Below, piece after piece: positions 1 to 10,635 of a stretch of 64,000 bases of DNA (positions are counted from its first letter, which is position 1; every line of letters starts with the position of its first letter). The translations under genes and the position numbers were made by a program. The notes beneath the pieces were generated by a model, which was not told where the DNA came from, ran no database searches, and saw nothing but the letters and a program-made list of their open reading frames with translations. Source of the DNA: Chondrilla cf. caribensis (taxonomy: Eukaryota; Porifera; Demospongiae; Chondrillida; Chondrillidae); NCBI GenBank assembly GCA_964020155.1, contig OZ026558.1, positions 1,974,663-2,038,662 on the forward strand, given 5' to 3'.

Positions 1-1082
1 GGGGAAATTACAGCCTACAAGTGAAGGTCCAAACTGTTTAATACAGAAATATCCTTGCAGCATTGGAAGTATACATACATGTTTTGGAAGGCAATATTAT
101 AGTATTAGTGATTAATAGAGACCTTATGTATGACAGATGTACTTTTTACTTTCCTAAGTACTGCTTATGTGCCTATTGTTTCCTTATAAATCCATTTTTA
201 CTTATTGAAAACCCCGATCTAGGCCAAAAGGGTCACTTGACCCCTGGACCCCCTGGATCTGCCCCGATCATTAATTGTTTAACACAAAATTATGGACATG
301 AAGACAAATCATATAAGCTAGTTTTCTACTGTCAAAATGAATCGCAAGTGAGAATGCAAGTGGGATAAATATCATTATTACAATTGATACGTGATATTTT
401 AAGGCTGCATATTTGTATGAAAACATAATATAATGTAAATCACTCAATGTATGATAACTTCATGTATGTTGATGAGTGATATTATGATAGCAGTTTTATA
501 AGTGTATTTAGTTGGAAAAATATGTGCTGTGTTAAACGATTATATCATGTACATTTAATAATAATTTAGGTTCACCACATTCTCAAACCGGTTATCTACA
601 CTGAGAATCGCCCTGACTGACTTTTCTTTAGACAATTCATAGTCTTATATCTATGGGGTCATGCTTGCATTTAAACCTATTTCATTTTCAATTTTGTGGA
701 GTTCAGTGGGATGATTACTTCACCATTTTATATATAGCATTGAGCAAGTATACAATCCCTATATCAACAGGATGTAACAGTGCAATCCGTATAATATGTA
801 TATATATATCAAACTGTACTGCTGTGCCCAATATCAGCAGGATATGGCATTGCAATTCCATGGAATATGTATACAGTATTACATCAAACTGTATTGCTGA
901 AATCAGGATGGTTTGATGTTCTTGAACTTTTAATACTAGTTTAATTAAAAGCACAGACTGCATACTATTAGTTTCATACAGAGTCTGACAATTTTTCTCA
1001 TAATAAGATGTTCCAACACAGTCAAGGAGGTATAGTATTACAGAATTGGATAATGTGTACATATAATCATTATCATACTTAC
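1..1082. repeat. Array spacer: downstream flank joined to orphan intron
   Basis: The first ~500 bases are nearly identical to 35870-36360 and resemble the sequence that lies downstream of exon 2 in the A genes. From ~570 the sequence matches the long intron of the A genes (compare 11870-12300 and 27420-27890). The exon 2 expected between these two parts is missing, so a deletion has joined downstream flank to intron. I see no gene in it. Confidence 0.7.
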
Positions 1083-1490
1083 CAAAGAGGTCATTTGCCA
1101 TAGGAATTTTGTTGTCACATTGAAACAAGGATAGGGAACGAAAATTGTTATTTTAGGAGGGTCCCATTCTTCAAAATAGTTCAAAGTGAGAGTTTGTTGA
1201 GAAACTCTGGTCTACTGTATATGAACACTATCGATGACATCCATATCAGCTCAGGTCTTGGACAGGATGGTGTACTGAGCAATGTGACTTCTGATCCATT
1301 TCTATCAATTGATTTATAATCCACTATCACTGAATATGGCAAATGCCCATATGGTGGGTAGAAGGCCTGGGACAATTTCTGCCTATTTTCTCTGTTGTAC
1401 ATGAAGGTCATCTCTTTAAACTTCCTGTAATCTTCAATACAGTTGACAGAGCTCTCAGCGACGCTGAATCCATTGGATACTGTACAAGCT
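1083..1490 (-). pseudogene. A0: orphan exon-1 relic of subfamily A
   Basis: On the minus strand this reads as the ectodomain exon of the array family, including the conserved block NNTEN-like / FYPPYGHLPYSV / TPSCPRPELIW. It is broken in three ways. The signal-peptide codons are deleted (the sequence jumps from the start of the mature ectodomain at ~1490 straight into the 5' UTR-intron donor region). A 7-base deletion near 1184 shifts the frame where intact copies read LSLYTLNYFEEW. No exon 2 follows at lower coordinates. The splice donor at 1080-1082 is still present. Clearly a relic. Confidence 0.85.
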
Positions 1491-2049
1491 CAGTACAAGT
1501 CACAAACTGTACTTACTCAATGTGTATATGAAAATGAAAGCAACTGGAAACAAGCAACAACTTTGTTATCACTGCAAATTACAGGCTACAAGTAAAGGTA
1601 CGAACTGTGCAATGCAGAAATATCCTTGCAGCATTGGAAGTATACCTACATCTTTTTGAAAGTAATATGTAGTGTTAGTAATTAATTAGACCTTATGTAC
1701 AACACATGTACGTTTTCCTTTCCTAAGTACTGCTGATGTGCCTAAATGCACGTTTATTCATTGAAAATTATAAAATGCCCAATCTAGGCCAACTGGGTCA
1801 CTTGACCCATGGATCTCTTGGATTTGCCCTGATCCTATTTTGTTTTACACAAATGGACATGAAGACAAGTCATATAAATTAGTTTTCTATTGTATACGGC
1901 TGCACATTTGTATGAAACCATATTAATATAATGTAAAATCAATGAATGTGTGATAACTTGATGTATGTTAATGAATGTTATTTTTGCTGATGTAATTAAG
2001 AAATATGTACAGTATTATCATGTGAAATATTTGCATAATATTATGCCGA

Positions 2050-3686
2050 TCATGGATTAAGAATTTCTTCATCCTCAATTAACTCAATTGTGTTTCCCTC
2101 AGCAGACTGATCTCTGCTATCACTGCCCCTCTTGTGTACCTGATTACTACCAGAATTATCCAAAAACGTCCAAATCAATGTCTTCAGGAAGAATGTAACT
2201 GTTCCAAGGATGACTGGAATGAAAGCAGAGCTGAGTAAAGCCCTAAAATTGTCTTGCTTTGTATCTGCATTGATGGCATATCCACTGGAACCAAGTACAG
2301 CACAATAACAGCCAACCATAGCAAGTAGTGGAATGAGTACTACAGCATGCAGTATGGTGGTTCCTCTTCCCTGTGGTCTCTGTCCCTTTGGAGTGAAGAG
2401 GTAGGCAGAAATTGTGAACACTAAAGCGAAAATGTTGATAAGGCAGAAAAGACAAAGTATGAGAACAAGTGCATTTGTAATAATAGCAAATGGCTCTGCA
2501 AGCACGGCAACACCAATAATTGTTCCGTGTATGGTGATGTAAAGTACTGTCATCACATTGATCACAATACCCATACAAAATACAAATGGCTTTTTATGCT
2601 GCAGCTTACAGCAGCAGAAGAGTACAACAGTTGGAATCAAGAAAATGTATGGCATTGATGGTGGTTTAACTGTTCGAGCAAAGTATATGGCAATGGGTAC
2701 TGCAAGTAGAGCAGGGAGGCTGACTATGCCACTACCAGTGACTAAGAAACCAATCTCACTTCCATTCAGAGGTGATACCCTGTTCATTAGTGATAATATG
2801 CAGTACATCATGAATGGCAACATGAAGATGTTGCAACTTGTGATACCACTTATTAGTCCATAATGCTTGTAGGTGTAGAAATGAGTTAGTTGTACATGAG
2901 TCTCCAAATGGCACTTCAGTACTAGGATAATTCCAAATGAGACCAGTATAAGCTCCATTACTGCCCCAATGTACATAATCATTTGAGTCACATTAAAGCG
3001 TTTGTTGAAATCCTCAAAATCTTTTGGAATTTGAAGAAATTCCTGATTGTAATTACAGGTTTCTTGAACAAATCCTGATTGCTGGTTAGTTTTTGTAGCA
3101 ACTTCAAGTGCATAATCCTGAAGCTAGATGAGGAATGCATGATTAATATACAGTAATAGTATTATACTATCAATAATATTAATTGGACAATATGTACATA
3201 TGATCATACTTACCGAAGAGGTCATTTGCAATAGGAATTTTGTTGTCACGTTGGAACAAGGATAGGGAACAACAATTGTTATTTTAGGAGGGCTCCATTC
3301 TTCAAAATAGTTCAATGTGTAAAGTGAGAGTTTGTTGAGAAATTCTGGTCAACTGTAAACACTATTGAAGACATCCATATCAGCTCAGGTCTTGGACAGG
3401 ATGGTGTACTGAGCAATGTGACTTCTGATCCATTTGCATCAATTGATTTATAATCCACTATCACTGAATATGGCAAATGTCCATATGGTGGGTAGAAGGC
3501 CTGGGACAATTTCTGCCTGTTTTCTGTGTTGTTCATGAAGGTCATCTCTTCAAATTTTCTGTAATCTTCAACACAGTTGACAGAGCTCTCAGTGAAGCTG
3601 AACCCATTAGATGCCATACAAGCACTATATAGTACTGCCGGTATACCAAAGGCAGTCAACAATGTGAACCTCACTAGAATTGCCAT
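2050..3686 (-). pseudogene. A1: subfamily A receptor-like gene with frameshift in exon 1
   Basis: Two coding exons: exon 1 at 3214-3686 and exon 2 at 2050-3123, with the shortest coding-region intron in the array (90 nt, 3124-3213, GT..AG, phase 0). Exon 2 is intact (357 codons plus TGA) and carries the full multi-pass domain and the acidic ELIEDEEILNP tail. Exon 1 starts MAILVRFTLL (signal peptide) and holds the NNTEN and NGS glycosylation sites. A 4-base deletion near 3356 shifts the frame just after SSIVF, so the normal SRPEFLNKLSL stretch is lost; the correct frame resumes downstream as NYFEEWSPPKIT. The 61-nt 5' UTR intron donor found in intact copies is also destroyed here. Both lesions point to a pseudogene, although an assembly error in the 4-base gap cannot be excluded. 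Confidence 0.8.
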
Positions 3687-3787
3687 AACTGTTGGAACTG
3701 TGGTCGTACTGTGCGTAACACTATTTATCAAGTCACAACTGGTACTCAATGTGGATATGAAAATGAAAGCAATTTGCAACAAGCAAC

Positions 3788-4415
3788 AAGTTTGTGAATA
3801 CTGCAAATGGATTGGCTAATACTGAAAACAGTGTGAGTGACATTGTAATTAAAACACTCTGAAAAACTACCGTGTTGATCTACAGTGCCATCCCAAGTAG
3901 TAGTGTTTTGTATAACAATAACAGAACAGTACAGTGACTAGTATCATCAGAATGTATGGAATAGCTGGTGACTGTTCATCTTGTATGCAAATTATAAGGC
4001 AATTGGCATTCCTAGAAGAATACCTATGGATATTCCAAAGTTGTACAAAGTTTAGTCTCTTGTCACTGTCATCTGATCAGAGTAGCTGCTTGACTACTGA
4101 TATATGTCCATAAAGCAACACTGTTGCAGTTATTAATCCAGTCACAGTCACTCCCCACATTAAGCCATAGTACTGGTACAAATAGGAATAGGTTTAGTGA
4201 AGGCAGTGTTGAATTTGCCATTATATCACCCTTATAGCAATTAACCACAGTACTTCCAGTATGTCTCCAAGTAGGAAATACACGCCATATCAAACAGTGA
4301 TTTGGTGGAATTTGCTACCACTGATTCTACTGGGTAGGATGACATTGTATTTTGCATCATTGGCAGTTCTCTTAATGACAACAATCATACTACCACTTCA
4401 TGCCACCTCAACATT
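3788..4415 (-). pseudogene. Subfamily B exon-2 relic upstream of A1
   Basis: Minus-strand matches to exon 2 of B1 (6175-7149) run from the 'AKPFAVITN' region back toward the start of the membrane domain. The reading frame is broken repeatedly, and the last ~120 codons of the B gene are missing. The relic begins a few bases beyond the presumed 5' UTR of A1, so the A1 upstream region lies inside a decayed B gene. The same arrangement recurs upstream of A3, A5, A8 and A9. Confidence 0.75.
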
Positions 4416-6174
4416 GCACATTAACACGGATAGTATGGTATACTTCTTTGTTTGACTGTGCTAAAGGTAACACAATAGTTTAAGATCATGCAGCAAGTAC
4501 TTGAAGTTGAAATCTCTTGTGTGCTATGATAGCACCTGTCCTCATAGAGAAGACACAACATACAGCTGCAATAGTTTTATATTGATTATGTATCAAACCA
4601 GCTATTTCATAGTTACCAATCAGAGAAATGAATCAGATGTAAGTTTTTAGTTATTATTATCATAGCAACAGGTCATGGTTGAGAAATGAACATTATAGGA
4701 CTGTATGATGTATGAAATGACAATTTCCGAGGGCACCTATCACTGCCCTTATGGCAGTTTGTAATGTATTGTACAAATGACATAATAATTGGTATTCATT
4801 TTCAATGCAAAGTATAGCTGCATGTGTACAACACATGTTGATCTAGAATGCATAGAAAAATGGACCTCTGTACCTATTATTTTGAAACTAATCTTCTTTT
4901 CAGGTGTCCATTCACCTGTATACATACGTATGCTTACAATTGACATGCATTATTATTTTAATAATAATACTTTCTAGAAACAGAATTTGGGTTTTAATTG
5001 TTTAATTGAAAATGAATGGTAAACCATTTGTAACTCACAACAAAATGAAAATCCCAAAATCAACAAAATAACTTATATTATATCTATTATATTATATAAT
5101 ACCTCATAAAATTATATTACATGCTTTGTTCATTATTATTATGTACTTGGCTTTTATAGATATAAATTTTATCATCATAATTAGTTATTAATTAGTAGTT
5201 ATAATTTAGATTACCAAACAACCATCTAATAACCATGTACGTACCGCCACCTTATAACTACCACGTAAGAACCTTGTAACATGTACATGTGTATAACAAC
5301 CTTGTAGCAACCATGCAATAATCATAATATTGCAGATGTTACTTGGTCTTGTATGAACCAAGTGTATAAGAACCCTTTAGAATATCTGAAGCTTTGCCAA
5401 AGGATTAATATCTGTGTCCAAATCTCCTTTTGTACATACCTCATTTAATTAGTTGTTGTGACGTTTGTGATGTCTGATCAGTGCAATTATAGACTTCTTC
5501 TTTTTCATTTTCCACCATGCAAAAATATTATTTGTGGTTTCTTTTCACTCTTTTACCCTCTATTAAACTTAAATATGTATATTGTAATGGTGATAACAAT
5601 ACTACTACTACTAATAATAATAATAGTAAATTAAATAATGAATATGTACATTTTCATGGAATTGTGGAAACACACACTTCTTTCATTGTTTACACAATGT
5701 AGATTGTTGTCTATCTACACCAATATAGTTGGGATTCTTTTAACGAATACATCCTCATATTGTATTCATATCCAGATTATACAATGATTTCAGACATCAT
5801 CAGTTTCAACATAATTCACATGACAATAATGATTATTAATGGCAATAGCTACAGAGTACATTGCCATTAATAATCATTATTGTACAATAATATTATAATA
5901 AGTAATTATCTACATACTATATCAATTTATAATAATGCTGTAATAATATAATATATTCATTATTAATAATACTTACAGACAGGGAGAGTGACTCACATAC
6001 CATTATATTCAATTGTATAATACAATTGTATTTTAAATAATGTAATTGAATTGTATTGTCATATTTTGTATGTAATAACATAGTAAGCACAGTAGTAACA
6101 ACATAACTTTATGATGTAGTGGAATAATAAGTAATATCCACACCATCTTCTTCATACATGTCGATATACTGTGT
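4416..6174. other. AT-rich spacer, no supported gene
   Basis: Very AT-rich, with many stops in all frames. Apart from the perfect hairpin listed separately I see no coding signal. A 61-codon plus-strand reading frame at 5517-5702 starts with a hydrophobic stretch but then becomes an Asn/Thr run made of simple sequence, so I do not call it. Confidence 0.6.
5823..5883. repeat. Perfect 24-bp inverted repeat with 13-nt loop
   Basis: Arms at 5823-5846 and 5860-5883 are exact reverse complements. The loop is 5847-5859. The core of the left arm is ATTATTAATGGCAAT. It could be a foldback/MITE remnant or a small-RNA hairpin; the sequence alone does not decide. Confidence 0.9.
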
Positions 6175-8478
6175 TTATTTCAGTGGTTTTCTCAATAAAA
6201 TTGTTATCAACTTCTGGAGTTCAAAGGTAACGGTTCCAAGAATTAGCGGAATAACAGCTGATGCTGTCAGAGATACAAAAGTACTTTGCTTTGTATCCAC
6301 GTTGATGACATAACCATTGGAACCAAAGGCTGCACAGAAGCAGCAGATTATTGCCATTAAAAGGATTAGTGCGACAGCATTAAACATCGTTCTCCCTCCA
6401 CCCTGTGGTCTTTGATGCTTTGGAGTGAAAATATAAGCCGAAATGGTAAATGCAAGGGCTGTGATGTTGGTGAGGCTCAATGTGAGAAGGATTAATACCA
6501 AAGTGTTTGTTATCACTGCAAAAGGTTTGGCTAATACTGCAAACAGTGTGAGTGACAATGTAATCAAAACACTCTGGAAAGCTACCATGTTGATCCACAG
6601 TCCCATCCCAAATAGAAGTGACTTCACATGCTTTGTATTATAGCAACAGAACAGTACGGTAACTGGTATCATGAGAATGTAGGGAATGGCCGGTGGTGTG
6701 GTCTTGTATGAAAAATATATAGCAATCGGCAATCCTGGAAGAATACCCATGGCTATTCCAAAGATGTATGGAATTATAAATCTCTTGTCACTGTCATCTG
6801 ATAGGAGTAGCTGCTTGACTACTGATATGTGTCCATAAAACAACACTGTTGCAGTTATTAATCCAATCACAGTTACTCCCCACATTAAGCCATAGTACTG
6901 GTACGAATAGGAATAGTTTTGGTCAATGCAGTGTTTTAGTTGCCATTTTATCACCCCTATTAACCACAGCAGAACGACTTCCAGTATGCCTCCAATTAGG
7001 AAATACACTCCAATTCTAACAGTGATATGGTGGAATTTGCTAGCACTGATTCTACTTCTAATGTATGTTGCATCATTTGCAGTTCTTTTAATGACAACAA
7101 TCCCACTATGTGTCTTACTTTTTAGTTCACCAAGTGCATAGTCTTGGAGCTGCATGCATGAGGAGAAAATGGGAACTACTTTACATGCATGAATGAACTA
7201 TCAGACTGATAAAAATGATCTCCATATAGAATACCATTATTACGTATGTATTATTATATAGTATAAAAGTAAAGTGTTGAAAGGGATAGTTGCACAACAT
7301 GAATGAATCAGATGTACCTTGATTGCCATCATTATGATGATTTGTTAGCAATAAGAACAATTCCCATTACGAGAGAACACCTGACAGTGTCTTAATCCAA
7401 ACCATGGGGAGTCATTTGTGACATATAACACTGTATAATAATTATTATCATTACTGTCAATATCATAATAATATTTATTATCATAAAATATCATTACTGC
7501 ATATTTCATTATTCCACAGTGAATTAATAATTATTATAATTGTGGATGGCCACATATTCACGACACAAGGTACTATAGAAACTCCAAGCTGAGACAGATC
7601 ATGTTCTCTGTATTCAGTTATTGAGTATTAATTTATTGAGTATCACAGCTACTTATTGCTGAGTATGATTGGAATCATCCCATATCCCATATACACTTAA
7701 TAGATGGGAGCAGCACATGTACCAACGTGAACTTGATCTGCTAAGGGAACATTTCTGTTATCAAGTTTAGAACAAACATAATATGCGTAATTTGTGGCAG
7801 ATTACCTAGTTTTTCACTGTATTCATATAGGAATATCACGTGTTTATGACGTCATCAGTTCTTATTATCCAGCATTGTAATGAGAATACGGAATAAATGG
7901 TGTGTTACACGGATTGCATAATTTGTAAAATCTGTTATTTTGATGAATTTTTGTTGATTTGATGATGTATACTACATACGTATTACTATTATTATTATTA
8001 TAACATTACAATATAACATTGAGTAACATTAGCTTACCAAAGTTGTTATTTAATTTGTAGTAGGAATTCAAGCGTCACATTTGGGCATGGGTGAGGTACA
8101 TGCAATTGAGTATATGGCATCTCACATTCTTTGTAGTAGTTAAGAACGTACATTATTAATCTATTCAAGTACATTGGCTTACAAAGGAGAAAAACTGGGG
8201 ATGAGAGCCAGATCCAATCTTTAGTCGCGTGACCATCTCTGTGAGTCAGTATGATCACTTTTGTTCCATTCAATAGCACACTTTGATAGGAAACATCCAC
8301 TGAAAACGGTAGGTGGCCATTAGGAGGGTAGAAAATCTTGTACAATTTGTATCTGTTCTCTGTGTTGTTGATGAAGGTCTTCTGTTCAAATTCAAAAAAA
8401 TCAGAAACACATTTGGTCCCAGTTGTATGAGAGCGAGCTCCACATGTACACAAGACTAAGAGTCCCCAAAAAACACAT
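6175..8478 (-). pseudogene. B1: divergent subfamily B receptor-like gene, exon 1 damaged
   Basis: Exon 2 (6175-7149) is an open 324-codon stretch beginning LQDYALGEL after a CAG acceptor. It carries the same hydrophobic pattern as the A genes, with shared motifs (PPAIPYILMIPVTVLFCC, PFAVITNTLVLI, FTISAYIFTPKHQRPQ), but ends early (LLRKPLK) without the acidic tail. Exon 1 (about 8038-8478) keeps INNTENRYKLYKIFYPP and HPCPNVT. Two lesions show. The only plausible ATG (8476-8478) is out of frame with the ectodomain by one base, at a run of six A and four C on the plus strand (8464-8473). About five extra bases before the donor put a TAA at 8046-8048, ahead of the splice site (donor at 8035-8037). 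The intron is ~888 nt. It lacks the second ectodomain cysteine and the linker cysteine found in A and C. Probably a recent pseudogene, or a secreted ectodomain if the start frame is a sequencing error. Confidence 0.7.
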
Positions 8479-10635
8479 GTTCTCTGTAGAGTACATAAGT
8501 GGTTCCCTCCAGATTCCCTTACAAATAATGGAAGTTATCCAGTTGTAAATGTCGGTTTACTTACACTACAAATCCAGTTACACAGTACAAGTGTTGCTTT
8601 AAATACTCATTGACATACCCACCTACGGTAGTCAGAAATTACATCATAATGGTGATCTAATTATAGAACATGTCTGCAGTTCAATGTTCCTATTGATTTA
8701 TATTTATTGTGTCTGGTATAACGTTTGCATTGATTTCCATTATGATCATTATTAAGCTAATGACATAATACTCTGTTGAATTAATGAATCTGAAGGCAAT
8801 CTCCTTTTGCATAATTATGGGAGTTTAATAAAATGAACTTTCTCAATAAATATAGTGGCACCAGGAAATTCTGTTGGATTGAAATGCTTGGCGGATATAG
8901 TGGTGACAGATTAATGGGAATTCACTGTAAATCACAATTGATAGGTACCTACTACAAGTGTAATGACGTGCTAGACTAAGTGTCACGTGGAATAGTTATG
9001 AACACATACCATAATCAACAGTGATGTCACAATAGATAATCTAATAAATAGAACATGCTCATAATATATATAAACCATTATGTCTATTTTTAGTGTGTTT
9101 GCATGGTTTAACTGCTACAAGGAATTGAGATGCATAATATGTGTATGCCATTATAATATACTTTCCTTACTCCAATGTTTTGTTGAAGCTGAAAGGAATT
9201 CAGTATGACAGTGTAATACACACCATATGTGTTCAACAGTTCACAATAACAGTTAGAATCCCAAATCTGCCCTGTTTTCATACTGAAAGTGATGGTCATT
9301 GTATCTGCATAATGTGATCACATAAAAATAATATAGTACACCTTGTTCCATTCAGTTTTATTAAGGGAACAATAAGGGCTGACGTAAGGCGTCACAAGTT
9401 AACAGGTCTATAGGAGGGGAATTTCAGCATGTGAATGTACAAATTGCAGTGCAGAAATATCTTTGCAGCATTGAAAGTACACATGCACATTCTTTGAAGG
9501 TGATGTGTATGGTGTAAGTGATGAAATAGACCTAATGTACAACAGAAAGACTTACAATACTAGACACTTGACACGATTGACAAAATAATAACAGCGTGCA
9601 CAACAAGTGAAAATTTTTAGGCTTATCTGATCTCTTAATTATATCCTATCTGTGGATCTGATGGAATATCTTGCCAGGATAAACTCATGTAGTATTGAAT
9701 GGATATCCTCTGGTATGAAAGTATGATAAGGGTAGTATTTGCCCCGAGTTAATTAATTTGACTCGGCCTGTTTTAATAGACGACTGCAAACTTAGACACC
9801 ACTGAAATGTACAATTGCGGCATGCTGTGGTGTGGTGTGGTGTATTGGGATCCTTAATAATAACCCCAGGGCTAATGGATACCTAAATGGAAGAAAACAT
9901 CAATTCCTAATCTAACCTATCATTACAAAATTTCTAGTAACTTTACTTAAGAAAACTGCCTACGAGGTTCTATGTATTTCATCTCAGTTGGTAAGTTTAT
10001 TGGGTGATCTAAATTTGAAGTCAAAAACTTGTAATTGTTCTTATTAACCAAGCTAGTACCAGTCATGTCAGGAAACAGGTAATGGCCATTTAATCATTGC
10101 ATCATATGAAAATGACACCCAGAGAGCAGACACGATAAAAAGTTCATTTGCCAATTATATTTTCACAATGATGCTCCTAACAACATTCACTGTACATATG
10201 TACCATTTTTCGAGTACTACTGATGTGCCTACTGTATCATTAGAAGTGTATTTGGAATCATTAAAGAATTAAATAAGCTCTGATAGGCCAAGGGAGGTCA
10301 CTTGATCCCTGGAACCCCTGGATCTGCCCAATATTAAGTAAATGTATCATCTTAACATGAAATAGGTTCTCAATGCAAAAGGACTTGTAGATAAATCATG
10401 TAAACTAGTTTTGTACTCTCCAAATGAATTACGAGTGAATAATGTAAGTATGAAAATCAATCTCATTATCACAATTCATACATGATATTTAATGGCTTTT
10501 CATTTGGATAAAGCTATAATATAAGGTAGAATCACTCAATAATAATATAATTATTATAATAATGTAATGTGCATTAATGAATGTTAATAGTCCCATGTAA
10601 GTTTGCACATAATTTCATTTGCATAATTATGCCGA
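8479..10635. other. Spacer between B1 and A2: array flank sequence, no gene
   Basis: Holds the upstream flank of B1 and then the downstream flank of A2. Blocks recur at 14380-15000, 19150-19700, 37510-37800 and 51670-52130 (for example the stretch with a 'ctgttttcatactgaaagtga' core). At ~8880-8933 is a decayed end of the MITE family seen intact at 59904-60075 (a segment ending GGGAATTCACTGTA). No reading frame here looks like a gene. Confidence 0.6.

Noticed and set aside
5517..5702. 61-codon plus-strand frame with a signal-peptide-like start
   Set aside because: The second half is a simple-sequence Asn/Thr run, there is no homology to neighbours, and the region is extremely AT-rich. Chance is the better explanation.
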